This document shows, one piece after another, positions 44,191-52,760 of a stretch of 64,000 nt of DNA. Under the pieces are notes generated by a model, which saw nothing but the letters and a program-made list of their open reading frames with translations, made no database searches and was not told the origin of the DNA. The translations under genes were made by a program, and so were the position numbers. The DNA is from Anaerocolumna sp. AGMB13020 (GTDB lineage: Bacteria > Bacillota > Clostridia > Lachnospirales > Lachnospiraceae), in NCBI RefSeq assembly GCF_033100115.1, contig NZ_CP136910.1, positions 1,612,001 through 1,676,000 on the forward strand, written 5' to 3'. The stretch's first letter is position 1. Every line of letters starts with the position of its first letter.

Positions 44191-44225
44191 AGCCTGGTAG
44201 TAACCCTCCCCCCTCTACCGGGCTT
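44191..44225. other. Hairpin in the upp upstream region
   Basis: AGCCTGGTAG pairs with CTACCGGGCT (one mismatch) around a C-rich loop. On the minus strand a T-rich run follows. No gene ends nearby on that strand. Otherwise 43975-44392 has only the upp leader, with a good -10 TATAAT at 44320-44325. Confidence 0.45.
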
Positions 44226-44392
44226 CTCCTCTGTCTGAATATGGTCATTTTTACCAGTAAGGAGCCAATTTCCAGCCAAAAAATATAATTTTCTACTTTT
44301 CTTGAGGCCGGAAGTTTGATATAATGGCAGGTAGAGCAAACAAGGCCCCTTTGCGGGACAACCTTGTAAATATTAAATTTGGAGGCAAAATT

Positions 44393-45022
44393 ATGTCTAA
44401 AGTTGTTGTTATGGATCACCCGTTGATTAAGCATAAAATTGGTATTATGAGACGCAAAGCTACTTCCACCAAGGAATTCCGTGATTTGGTTTCTGAGGTT
44501 GCCATGCTAATCTGTTATGAGGCTACGAGAGAACTTCCTTTAACAGATATTGAAATCGATACTCCCCTTGTAAGAACTATCACACAGGAAATCGAAGGTA
44601 AGAAACTTTGTATCGTTCCCATCTTAAGAGCCGGCCTTCATATGGCTGACGGTATCTTAAACCTCATCCCTAATGCCAAGGTTGGTCATATTGGTCTGTA
44701 CCGCAATGAAGAAACCCTTGAGCCTGTTGAATATTTCTGTAAACTTCCCGTTGATGCAAGTGAAAGAGAAATTTTTGTAGTAGACCCCATGTTAGCTACT
44801 GGTGGTTCTGCTTCTGCTGCTATTACTCTCTTAAAAGATAAAGGAATCAGCAAAATACACTTCTTATGTCTTATCGCTGCTCCAGAAGGTGTACAGCGCC
44901 TTACTCAGGCACATCCGGATGTTGATATTTTTGTGGGTGCCCTTGATGAAAGACTGAACGAACAAGGTTATATTCTTCCCGGTCTCGGTGATGCCGGTGA
45001 CAGAATATACGGTACGAAATAA
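44393..45022 (+). CDS. upp: Uracil phosphoribosyltransferase
   Basis: A 209-residue enzyme converting uracil plus PRPP to UMP, the pyrimidine salvage step. Family landmarks: [14 protein letters not shown] near the start, PRPP loop [15 protein letters not shown] and the late [11 protein letters not shown]. Length is exactly that of bacterial Upp. I use ATG 44393 with GGAGG seven bases upstream; earlier in-frame ATGs lie in the leader. It is monocistronic, ended by a strong terminator, and followed by the IS element. Confidence 0.96.
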   Translation: MSKVVVMDHPLIKHKIGIMRRKATSTKEFRDLVSEVAMLICYEATRELPLTDIEIDTPLVRTITQEIEGKKLCIVPILRAGLHMADGILNLIPNAKVGHIGLYRNEETLEPVEYFCKLPVDASEREIFVVDPMLATGGSASAAITLLKDKGISKIHFLCLIAAPEGVQRLTQAHPDVDIFVGALDERLNEQGYILPGLGDAGDRIYGTK

Positions 45023-45040
45023 TTATATTACAGTAAATAA

Positions 45041-45092
45041 AAAAAGTGCTTATTCCTTTTGTTTTCTCCAAAAAGAATAAGCACTTTTTTTA
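45041..45092 (+). terminator. Terminator of upp
   Basis: AAAAAGTGCTTATTC pairs perfectly with GAATAAGCACTTTTT, then more T. It lies just left of the insertion sequence. Confidence 0.92.
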
Positions 45093-45104
45093 TTACATTA
45101 TTTT

Positions 45105-46563
45105 GGTTCTATACTGAATGTTGGGGTGTGCTTGAAAAGCACACTTCCAACATTCTTTTAGTTGTAATAAAATACATCTATAAGAAGCCTCCCAAACGCA
45201 TTATCCCGACCAAAGTTTAATGTTAACGGAGGTGACCTCTTATAGATGTACCCTAATTATAGCAAGGCATTCTTAGACTTGAAAGATGTTTTTGTAAAAA
45301 AAGTGATTCAGGCAGATTCTTTTTTAAAGGTTTTCATTGAAACTAAACCTTCTGAGCAGACCTGTCCTTGTTGTGGCTGTAAAACAAAAAGAGTTCATGA
45401 CTATCGAATCCAGGAAATTAATGACACTCCTTTCCAAGGTAAAACCGTCATTCTGGTTCTAAGAAAACGACGTTATTTATGTACCTCCTGCGGAAAACGA
45501 TTTTTGGAACACTATTCTTTTCTTCCTACCTATCACCGCAGAACAAGGAGACTGGCTTTTTATGTTATATCTCTCCTTCGGCAGACTTTTTCTCTCAAGC
45601 AGGTTTCAATCCTTACCGGGGTTTCCGTCCCTACAATCTGCAGACTTTTGGATACCATCCATTATGCACCCCCAGATAAACTTCCTGAGGCTGTTTCTAT
45701 TGATGAATTTAAAGGCAATGCCTCTACTGGGAAATATCAGTGTATCCTCGTTGATCCTAAAAAACACCGGATTCTGGATATTCTTCCAGACCGCACTCAG
45801 AGCCATCTGGCTGATTACTGGAGAAACATTACAAGAAAGGAAAGGCTGAAAGTAAAGTTCTTTGTCTGTGACATGTGGCTTCCCTATGTGGAGCTGGCCA
45901 GGACCTTCTTTCCAAATGCAAAGATTATAGTGGACAAGTATCATTTCATTCGTCAGGTCACATGGGCTATCGAAAATGTTCGTAAACGGCTCCAAAAATC
46001 CATGCCGACTTCTCTTCGAAAATACTATAAACGAAGCCGGAAGCTGATTTTGACCCGCTATAGAAAGCTGAAAGACGAGAACAAACAAGCCTGTGATCTG
46101 ATGCTCCAGTATAGTGATGACCTACGGTTGGCGCACATGATGAAAGAATGGTTTTATGACATCAGCCAGCTGGAGTCCTATCGTAAGCAACAGCAGGAAT
46201 TCGATGATTGGATATCTAATGCAAGAGGATGCGGTATTAAAGAATTCGAGAAATGTGCAAAAACGTTCCAGTCTTGGAGAAAAGAAATCTTAAATGCCTT
46301 CAAATATGGCATTACAAACGGTGTCACAGAAGGATTTAACAATAAGATTAAAGTATTAAAACGAAGTTCTTATGGAATCCGAAACTTTAACCGGTTCCGT
46401 ACTCGGATACTTCATTGTACATCATAGGAAAAATGGTCGGGATATGGAGGCTTATTTTGCATGCCCAAAACAGCATACAGTAGAATGAACTATCGAAACA
46501 GCTCTAAACGTAAGAAAGGAGCGGGATTCATACGAATCCCACCCCAACTATTGACAAAGAGCC
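45105..46563. mobile_element. Complete ISL3-family insertion sequence, 1459 bp, with 8-bp target duplication
   Basis: The ends are inverted: GGTTCT...GTTGGGGTG on the left and CACCCCAAC...AGAGCC on the right (reversed: GGCTCT...GTTGGGGTG), about 26 bp with mismatches. ATTATTTT is found directly on both sides (45097-45104 and 46564-46571), the 8-bp duplication expected of ISL3. Inside is one intact transposase gene. The right copy of the duplication overlaps the galM stop codon. Confidence 0.9.
45246..46427 (+). CDS. ISL3-family transposase
   Basis: A 393-residue transposase. N-terminal zinc-finger part: CPCCGCKTKRVHDY and LCTSCGKRF. The DDE catalytic core includes VSIDEFKG, VVDKYHFIR and NGVTEGFNNKIKVLKRSSYG for the acidic triad. 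GGAGGTGA is 13 bases before the ATG. All family blocks are present with no stops, so it may be active. It sits in the middle of the 1459-bp element. Confidence 0.94.
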   Translation: MYPNYSKAFLDLKDVFVKKVIQADSFLKVFIETKPSEQTCPCCGCKTKRVHDYRIQEINDTPFQGKTVILVLRKRRYLCTSCGKRFLEHYSFLPTYHRRTRRLAFYVISLLRQTFSLKQVSILTGVSVPTICRLLDTIHYAPPDKLPEAVSIDEFKGNASTGKYQCILVDPKKHRILDILPDRTQSHLADYWRNITRKERLKVKFFVCDMWLPYVELARTFFPNAKIIVDKYHFIRQVTWAIENVRKRLQKSMPTSLRKYYKRSRKLILTRYRKLKDENKQACDLMLQYSDDLRLAHMMKEWFYDISQLESYRKQQQEFDDWISNARGCGIKEFEKCAKTFQSWRKEILNAFKYGITNGVTEGFNNKIKVLKRSSYGIRNFNRFRTRILHCTS

Positions 46564-46564
46564 A

Positions 46565-47623
46565 TTATTTTAAACCGAATTTGTATACGGTTACATAATC
46601 ATATTCATTGCCTGCCTTTAATACACAGGTAGGAAATTCAGGTCTGTTGCAGGAATTAGGGAAGAACTGTGTTTCAAAACATACACCACCATTTTTCTGG
46701 TATACGAAATTTTTCTTGCCGGCTTCTGTACCGCTGATGAAATTTCCTGTATATAACTGCATGCCAGGTTTGTTTGTAAAGATTTCCATGGTTCTTCCAC
46801 TTTCATCACTTACAAGCTCTCCTACCTTCTCAACTTCTGCACCACTGATATTTAACACATAGTTATGATCGTAACCACCTGCAATCTTCAGTGGTTCATA
46901 ATCTACATTAATATCTTCTCCGAGAGCTTTTAATTTACGGAAATCCATAGGTGTTCCATCAACGCTAATAATCTCACCGGTAGGAATCAAGGCATCATTG
47001 GTAGGGGTAAATGTATCTGCATCTATCATAACCTTTTGGCTTAAGACAGAACCGGAAGCTTGTCCGTTAAGGTTAAAATAGGAATGGTTGGTAAGATTAC
47101 AGATAGTATCTTTATCAGATACCGCCATATATTCTATAACCAGCTCATTATCATCTGTTAAGGTATAGGTTACACTGATATCAAGATTTCCCGGAAAACC
47201 TTGTTCCATATGAGGGCTTAACCTGGAGAATTCTACGGAATCCGCATCCTCTTCTTCAAATGTTTCTGTTTCATAGATAAATTTATTGTAACTCTTTGAA
47301 CCTGCGTGCAGATTGTTGTTACCATCATTTTTCTCTAAGGTATATGTCTTTCCGTTCAGTTCAAAAGATGCGCCGCCTATTCTGTTGGCATGTCTTCCAA
47401 TGAAAGAACCGTAACCTGCCGGGTTCCCCTCATATCCTTTTACATTATCATAACCAAGGACTACATCATCATATTTGCCGTCTTTATCAGGTACAATAAT
47501 ATTTACGATGTTGGCACCAAAGTCCGTTAAGCTGACTGACATACCTTTCTTGTTGATCAATGTATATAGAGTAGCCTCTTCACCCGCTGAAGTTTTGCCA
47601 AAAGAATGTTTTTTAATGCTCAT
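46565..47623 (-). CDS. galM: Aldose 1-epimerase (galactose mutarotase)
   Basis: A 352-residue mutarotase interconverting alpha and beta anomers of galactose and glucose. The catalytic histidine is in NLTNHSYFNLNG, the second in GGYDHNYVLN, and the catalytic glutamate in CFETQFFPNS. I use the ATG ending at 47623 with GAAGGAG upstream rather than 47683. It is the only gene of the Leloir pathway here. The insertion sequence lies directly after the stop codon, which is part of the target duplication; a normal terminator is missing. Confidence 0.93.
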   Translation of the reverse strand: MSIKKHSFGKTSAGEEATLYTLINKKGMSVSLTDFGANIVNIIVPDKDGKYDDVVLGYDNVKGYEGNPAGYGSFIGRHANRIGGASFELNGKTYTLEKNDGNNNLHAGSKSYNKFIYETETFEEEDADSVEFSRLSPHMEQGFPGNLDISVTYTLTDDNELVIEYMAVSDKDTICNLTNHSYFNLNGQASGSVLSQKVMIDADTFTPTNDALIPTGEIISVDGTPMDFRKLKALGEDINVDYEPLKIAGGYDHNYVLNISGAEVEKVGELVSDESGRTMEIFTNKPGMQLYTGNFISGTEAGKKNFVYQKNGGVCFETQFFPNSCNRPEFPTCVLKAGNEYDYVTVYKFGLK

Positions 47624-47730
47624 AGTCTTCTCCTTCTGTTCTTTTATACTTTCTAGAATAATCCATAAACCTAAAAAGTGCAAGTGTTTATTTGCTCATT
47701 ATTGGTGGAATGGGTTGTGGGGGTGGACGC

Positions 47731-47959
47731 TGGATATGAGGGGAATTTATGCATTTTGCTGTTCGAGAACCCTTATTCTACTAAAATGCCAGCAACTGTT
47801 CAAAAGCAGGGTAAACAGCGCCAAACTCGCCTGGTAGCTATGGCTGCGGTAGTTTATTGTGCTCAGACAATGGCACTGCTTACCCTTATCACAGTTTCTG
47901 CCATTTAAGTATCCTAAGGAACCTCTCAATGCATCATGCATAAATTCCCCTCATATCCA
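47731..47959. repeat. 229-bp imperfect palindrome with 24-bp perfect ends
   Basis: The 24 bases at 47731-47754 are the exact reverse complement of 47936-47959 (ends TGGATATGAGGG / CCCTCATATCCA). The inner arms keep matching with scattered mismatches. It has no coding frame of merit. No target duplication is visible. It lies just upstream of galM. Confidence 0.85.
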
Positions 47960-48339
47960 TCTGTTTGTCTACATACGGAACCTGCGTTTCTTTCGTATTG
48001 TTAACTCGTATATTTCATAGTAGCTGAATACTATAACGAGGTTGTGAATAATATGAAATTGGCACTTAATGTTGAGATTGATTCTGAGTATTTTCTATTT
48101 TTTATCAATAGTGGTGTCTTAGTATAATTATAGTGATATTGGTTCTGCGTATTTTCTATCTCCTAATGAATAGTGGTATTATAGAGTAATTATAGATTAA
48201 TCCAGTCACCTATTAATTAAAATTAATATATAATATTTTATCGTTATTTATGCTGCTGACTTCAGATTATCAATTTACCATTTAAGGTATGATGAGATAC
48301 AAATAGCAAATATATGGAATGAAATGTAGTGAATATGCA

Positions 48340-48572
48340 GATAATTGAGGGTTTTGTTTTAGCGGTTTGTATCGAAAGGCTCCTTATGACACTTAAGCGG
48401 CAGCTGTCGTGACTAGCGGGAAAAGTGCCAGTGTTTGAGCAGCTTCACGCTACCGATGCCACAGCGCTGCAGCGAGTTTGGCACTTTTTCCGCTTCTAGG
48501 AACGGCAGCTGCCACTTTAGTGTCATAGGGAGCCTTGAGCAACAAACCGAAAAAACAAAACCCTCAATTATC
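48340..48572. repeat. 233-bp imperfect palindrome (MITE-like)
   Basis: The ends GATAATTGAGGGTTTTG and CAAAACCCTCAATTATC are inverted and perfect over 21 bases. Then CGGTTTGT, GGCTCC, ATGACACT and GGCAGCTG are found in both arms. An inner segment GGGAAAAGTGCCA / TGGCACTTTTTCC continues the pairing. It is unrelated to the other palindromes of the window. The space 47960-48339 is AT-rich and shows no gene. Confidence 0.88.
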
Positions 48573-48667
48573 GTCCGTCCCCTAAAACTCTTTCCCTTTA
48601 GAACCGGAATACCTGCCTATAAAGTTGACAGGCCATGATACTAATGTTATACTTTATAAGTCTAAAA

Positions 48668-48857
48668 TGGCAGTAAGTGGTCGCTGTTAATGGCGACATA
48701 ATAGGGAAACAGGTTAAAGTCCTGTGCGGTCCCGCCGCTGTATGTGAGGAGTCTGTAGTTACCGCATGATTTTAGAATTCATGCAATCACTGGGGTATCC
48801 CGGGAAGATTAATTGCAGATATAGATTCATGAGCCAGAATACCTGCTTGCTGTCCGT
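48668..48857 (+). promoter_or_regulatory. Cobalamin riboswitch aptamer
   Basis: The conserved AdoCbl core is present in order: AGGGAAACAGGTTAAAG, TCCTGTGCGGTCCCGCCGC, CACTGG with GGGAAG (48788-48807) and the B12 box GAGCCAGAATACCTGC (48831-48846). It precedes a DUF4430 protein and an ECF S component, giving B12 feedback on uptake. Confidence 0.93.
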
Positions 48858-48907
48858 ACCGCATAAGATCCACGGAAGATGGAGAAATGGTACTTTTAAT
48901 TTGCGTG

Positions 48908-48946
48908 CCCTTCTTTCCTGTTCACCGGATAAGGGTATTTTTTATG
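48908..48946 (+). terminator. Riboswitch expression-platform terminator
   Basis: CCCTTCTTTCC pairs with GGATAAGGG around a short loop, then TATTTTTT. It ends just before the AAGGAGGAG ribosome site, so bound cobalamin should stop transcription. Confidence 0.8.
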
Positions 48947-48962
48947 TTTAAGGAGGAGAATT

Positions 48963-49367
48963 ATGGATAACAAAAGATCAATCAAAAAGCCCCTTATTGG
49001 CGTTATTATTTTCATCGTTGTAATTGCAGCTATGGCTGTTCTATACAATGTCTTTAAACCCGAGACCAGTAAAGGTGCTAAGACCATTACCGCAGAGGTT
49101 GTTTTAGCGGATGGCACAAGTAACTCTTATGAAATCAGTACCGACGCGGAATACTTAAGGCAGGCACTGGAGGAAAAGAAACTCATTGAAGGAGAAGAGT
49201 CCGAATATGGTTTGTATGTTAAAACAGTTGATGGCGTAACTGCTAATGAAGGCAATCAGGAATGGTGGTGCTTTACCAAAGGCGGTGAGAGCATCAATAC
49301 TGGTGTTGACACCACTCCCATTGCTGATGGTGACCATTTTGAGATAACACTGGCTGTTGGATATTAG
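48963..49367 (+). CDS. DUF4430 (transcobalamin-like) membrane-anchored protein
   Basis: A 134-residue protein: an N-terminal membrane anchor (about 10-30, VIIFIVVIAAMAVLY), then an extracellular DUF4430 domain with LYVKTVDGV, the conserved QEWWCFTKGG and GDHFEITLAVGY. DUF4430 is the domain shared with the C-terminal part of transcobalamin. Downstream of a B12 riboswitch, it very likely binds corrinoids at the cell surface for the ECF system; that is inference. AAGGAGGAG lies ahead of the ATG. Confidence 0.85.
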   Translation: MDNKRSIKKPLIGVIIFIVVIAAMAVLYNVFKPETSKGAKTITAEVVLADGTSNSYEISTDAEYLRQALEEKKLIEGEESEYGLYVKTVDGVTANEGNQEWWCFTKGGESINTGVDTTPIADGDHFEITLAVGY

Positions 49368-49563
49368 TTAGGCGTGTTATGGTACGCAGGGTAAGTGTGC
49401 TATAAAACTTTTACCTAATTTTACAGTGTCGCAAGCTTGCTTGCATTGTGTATGGGTATCCTGTGAATTCCTTATATGCATAATTCACAAATACATAATT
49501 TACACCCTGATATTATAGCAGAGCCACATCTGCAGGCAGATACGGCATGCAATAGGAGCTAGT

Positions 49564-50121
49564 ATGAAAATTAAAGATATTGTCATTATCGGTCTGCTTA
49601 GTTCTGTACTTTTTGCTGTACAGTATATTCTCCAGGGGATTCCTAACATCGAACTGGTGTCTTTGCTGATCCTGGTTTATACCTCCATCTTAAAGAAAAA
49701 AACACTCTTCATTATTGCAGTATTTGTACTGCTGGAGGGTTTCTTTTATGGTTTTGGTATTTGGTTTATCGGCTACCTGTATGTCTGGTTTATTCTTTAT
49801 CTCATTGGCAGATTGATTACCAGAAGGACACCTCCCCTGGAACAGTCCTCTATCATATGGGCGTTGGTTTCCGGTAGTTTTGGTTTATGCTTTGGTGGTT
49901 TTTTTGCCTTTATCAGCTTTTTGATGGGTTTGCAAAGCGGTGGTTTTCAAGGCGGGCTTAACAGCGCTTTTGGTTATTGGGTAAGCGGTCTGACTTTTGA
50001 TATTATACATGGTATCGCTAATTTTATAGTTGCTCTTGTCTTGTTCAAACCTGTTTATAAGGTGCTAAACAGGCTGATGAAGAATTACTACGATGACGGC
50101 TGTCAGTCTATGAGTTCCTGA
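49564..50121 (+). CDS. ECF transporter S component (likely cobalamin, CblT-like)
   Basis: A 185-residue membrane protein with five or six helices. It has the S-component pattern: MKIKDIVIIGLLSSVLFAVQYIL, the loop KKKTLF and the late GYWVSGLTFDIIHGIANF. Such a protein binds a vitamin and needs the shared EcfA-EcfA-EcfT module encoded elsewhere. Position after the riboswitch-controlled DUF4430 gene suggests cobalamin or a precursor; CblT is the known S component. TAGGAGC precedes the ATG. Confidence 0.82.
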   Translation: MKIKDIVIIGLLSSVLFAVQYILQGIPNIELVSLLILVYTSILKKKTLFIIAVFVLLEGFFYGFGIWFIGYLYVWFILYLIGRLITRRTPPLEQSSIIWALVSGSFGLCFGGFFAFISFLMGLQSGGFQGGLNSAFGYWVSGLTFDIIHGIANFIVALVLFKPVYKVLNRLMKNYYDDGCQSMSS

Positions 50122-50148
50122 TCATAATGCAATTTATACCAAAATGAA

Positions 50149-50181
50149 AGCCTTCTCCTTATATCAATTTGGGAGAAGGCT
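50149..50181. terminator. Bidirectional terminator inside the ASKHA 3' end
   Basis: AGCCTTCTCC pairs with GGAGAAGGCT around a 12-base loop, with ATTTTT after it on the plus strand. The last codons and stop of the convergent ASKHA gene lie inside it. Confidence 0.82.
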
Positions 50182-51757
50182 CCATTTTTCTTATTACCGG
50201 AAAAGACAATGCTTTTATAAATTCTTCTTCAAAGGATTCTTTGCCTGCAAGCTCCAGATGGTATACCTTCCGGCTGATTTCCTCTGCTTCTTCCATGGTT
50301 ATTTCCTGCAGTAAGAGTTTTTTAGAACCGGCTAAGGCTCCGTTTCCTATATATTCTATAAGCTCTTCTTTTACATCCGGCAATAAACCTACACCTATGG
50401 CTTTGGTAACAGATAGTTTACTGCCAAAGTTTCCAGCAAGATAGATTTTATCAAGTTCCTGTACCTGAAGGCCTGCTTCCTGTAAAAGAAGTGCTATACC
50501 TGCTTTTATTGCACCGGTTGCCAGCTGAAACTCCCGAATGTCCTTCTGGGTGAGAGTTATTTCTTTCCGCTCTCTTTTCCATATTCGGAACAGATTCTCA
50601 TCTCCTGCCACTCCTAAAAGCCGTCCGGTTTCATCGATATCTTGATGTACATAGAGTTCATAGATGCATTCTATAAGACCAGAACCGCAGATACCAGTTG
50701 GAGATACCTTCCCGTCTTCTTCCCCGATATAATGAAGCTCCAGCTTTCCATTTACCATTTTTGCTGATGTTATTGCACCGGCTTCTGCTCTCATACCACA
50801 AGAGATATTGCCACCTTCAAATGCAGGTCCGGCGGCGGTAGAGCATGCGGTCAGTCTTCCCTTGTTGCATAATACCATCTCTCCATTGGTACCGATATCC
50901 ATGAGTAGAATCTTCTTCTTTTCCTTTTGGAGTCCCGTACTTACTATACAACCCATGGTATCTCCGCCTACATGTCCCCCAATTCCAGGCATTATAAAGA
51001 CTGCTCCGTTCTCCTCTATATTAACGCCTGCCTCTTTGGCTGTCAGTGTAACACCGGTATAGCTGTCCATCTGAAAAGGAGCTCTTGAAAGCCTTCTTAA
51101 GGATCTGCCCAGAAAGAGTCCTGTCATTGTTGTATTTCCGGCTATCGCTGCTCTTTTTATCATGCTGACGTTTATTCCATACTCGAATGCCAGTTCATTT
51201 ATGAGTTTGTTGCAGGCTTTTAAGAGTATATTCTTCAGGATTTCCGTATTTTTCTGATCTTCTAAGGAATAGGTAATACGGGACACTACATCTCCTCCAT
51301 AGATTCTCTGAGGATTCAGCAGTCCTTTCGATAATACAGATTCACCGGTGCCCATATGATAAAGTACAGCTTCTACCGTTGTTGTTCCAATATCCAATAC
51401 CACACCGAAGTTCTCATCATCCTTAACAGTTATTGGATTTCTTTTTATACCACCCAAAGAATAAATATCTCTTTCATGGGTTGGTTTATTTATAATTACG
51501 CAGGTATCATCTTCCGGGAAGAAGCAGCAGGCTAATCGAAACCCTTGTTCCCTTTCTGCTCCCGTCAGATGCTTCAATTCGTCTGCTGTAAAAAGTCCGT
51601 TATTCCCTTTTGTAACCAGTACCTTACACTTACCGCAGGTTCCTTTTCCATTGCAGACTGCCCCTGTATCAATACCGGCCTTGCCTGCGGCTTCTTCTAA
51701 GCTGATACCGGTAACTGCTTCTATTTTCTTATTTATCGGAAGAAATGTGATTACCAT
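50159..51757 (-). CDS. Ferredoxin-ASKHA corrinoid-activation protein (RACo/RamA type)
   Basis: A 532-residue protein. The N-terminal [2Fe-2S] ferredoxin has CNGKGTCGKCKVLV and the fourth cysteine in RLACC. The C-terminal half is the DUF4445/ASKHA fold with FGVVLDIGTTTVEAVLY, LLMDIGTNGEM and TAAGPAFEGG nucleotide motifs. Such proteins reduce the cobalt of corrinoid methyltransferases at the cost of ATP. No methyltransferase is in this window. Starts at the ATG ending at 51757 with TGAGGT upstream. It faces the B12-riboswitch operon, consistent with a shared corrinoid theme. Confidence 0.9.
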   Translation of the reverse strand: MVITFLPINKKIEAVTGISLEEAAGKAGIDTGAVCNGKGTCGKCKVLVTKGNNGLFTADELKHLTGAEREQGFRLACCFFPEDDTCVIINKPTHERDIYSLGGIKRNPITVKDDENFGVVLDIGTTTVEAVLYHMGTGESVLSKGLLNPQRIYGGDVVSRITYSLEDQKNTEILKNILLKACNKLINELAFEYGINVSMIKRAAIAGNTTMTGLFLGRSLRRLSRAPFQMDSYTGVTLTAKEAGVNIEENGAVFIMPGIGGHVGGDTMGCIVSTGLQKEKKKILLMDIGTNGEMVLCNKGRLTACSTAAGPAFEGGNISCGMRAEAGAITSAKMVNGKLELHYIGEEDGKVSPTGICGSGLIECIYELYVHQDIDETGRLLGVAGDENLFRIWKRERKEITLTQKDIREFQLATGAIKAGIALLLQEAGLQVQELDKIYLAGNFGSKLSVTKAIGVGLLPDVKEELIEYIGNGALAGSKKLLLQEITMEEAEEISRKVYHLELAGKESFEEEFIKALSFPVIRKMEPSPKLI

Positions 51758-51768
51758 AGATACCTCAT

Positions 51769-51850
51769 TTCGTTTGACTCCCACTTTGGGAAGGCAATTT
51801 TTCCTGCACAGCAAAGGCGTTAAAGTGCAGCGTTTCAGAGTAAAACAATA
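51769..51850. repeat. Partial copy of a dispersed sequence, with weak inverted ends
   Basis: CACTTTGGGAAGGCAATTT (51782-51800) matches CACTTTGGGGAGGCAATTT inside the 3278-3457 element at 18 of 19 bases. GTTTGACTC and GAGTAAAAC bracket the region. It is a possible decayed copy. Confidence 0.45.
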
Positions 51851-51885
51851 ATACCTTAAACACAGGCTGATATTTCTATGTTCAA

Positions 51886-51913
51886 AAAAAGGTTATCCCG
51901 AAGGATAACCTTT
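51886..51913 (-). terminator. Terminator of the cold-shock gene, UUCG loop
   Basis: On the minus strand AAAGGTTATCC-TTCG-GGATAACCTTT, then TTTTG. The C(UUCG)G loop is a very stable tetraloop. Confidence 0.93.
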
Positions 51914-52021
51914 AAATCATTCTCGTTGATTACAATATAGCCATTTCTGTATAAAAATTCTTAAAAATAATAATTCTTAAAATTTATATATCAAGAAAAA
52001 GGTACACTGAAACTTTGATGA

Positions 52022-52222
52022 TTATAATTTTGTTACGTTAGTGGCCTGAGGTCCTTTAGCTCCCTGAACAACATCGAAAGCAACTTCTTGTCCTTCTTCT
52101 AAAGACTTGAAACCATCCATGTTTAAACCTGAGTAATGAACGAAAACATCATTTCCCTGCTCATCGGAGATGAAACCGAAACCTTTTTGATTGTTAAACC
52201 ATTTTACTGTACCTTTGTTCAT
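52022..52222 (-). CDS. CspA-family cold-shock protein
   Basis: A 66-residue OB-fold RNA chaperone. RNP1 is KGFGFISD and RNP2 is VFVHYSG; the start [12 protein letters not shown] and end [10 protein letters not shown] are typical. It melts RNA secondary structure in the cold or during growth. GGAGG precedes the ATG. The region before it (52223-52560) is a long AT-rich leader, as often seen for csp genes, with no other gene. Confidence 0.95.
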   Translation of the reverse strand: MNKGTVKWFNNQKGFGFISDEQGNDVFVHYSGLNMDGFKSLEEGQEVAFDVVQGAKGPQATNVTKL

Positions 52223-52566
52223 GTTATTTCCTCCAAATAAATTAATCTACATTTATAGTTCATTGCATCTTCTGCAACAAATTTATAATAACACTTTCAC
52301 GAACTTATGTCAATTGGTTTTTTGGAAAATTCTTTACAATTGAGCCCTTTTTTCCTATGTTACAGCCCCTTTTTGCCTGCATTCCTTGATTTTGCGCCTT
52401 CCACTATCCTCCAAATATACACAAGACATTCCTGTAAATAGTAAATTTTAACCATCCTGCTATTTGTCTGTTTCTACCAGCCCCTAAAGTCTTACCAGAC
52501 AGTTATTATAATGAAATTATTAACTTTTTTCCTTTACCTCGGTGCTCTCCTGTATCAAAGTTTAAA

Positions 52567-52623
52567 TTGAGATAATGCGAGAATTGGTATATAATTTTAA
52601 CAACATCAATTTAGATTGATGTT
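52567..52623 (+). promoter_or_regulatory. XRE gene promoter and operator
   Basis: TTGAGA (52567-52572), 17 bp, TATAAT (52590-52595). A palindrome of AACATCAAT (52602-52610), four bases, ATTGATGTT (52615-52623) overlaps the start site. The leader from there to the ATG is about 140 bases. Confidence 0.75.
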
Positions 52624-52760
52624 TACTACACTATTAAGAGGGAGATAAGAAGGGAAAATATACGATTTGGCATTTAAGGTTAGGTTTTATGATTCCGGTA
52701 AAAATCCTGCTCTACAATCCATTTTATTTTCTAACAAATATGTGATAAAGGGAGTTTACT

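Noticed and set aside
44130..44434. Minus-strand frames over the upp leader
   Set aside because: They overlap the upp promoter and start; no site and no homology.
45606..46088. Minus-strand 160-codon frame in the transposase
   Set aside because: It is a shadow of the complete ISL3 transposase reading frame.
48766..48951. 61-codon frame inside the riboswitch
   Set aside because: It overlaps the conserved aptamer core and terminator; chance frame.
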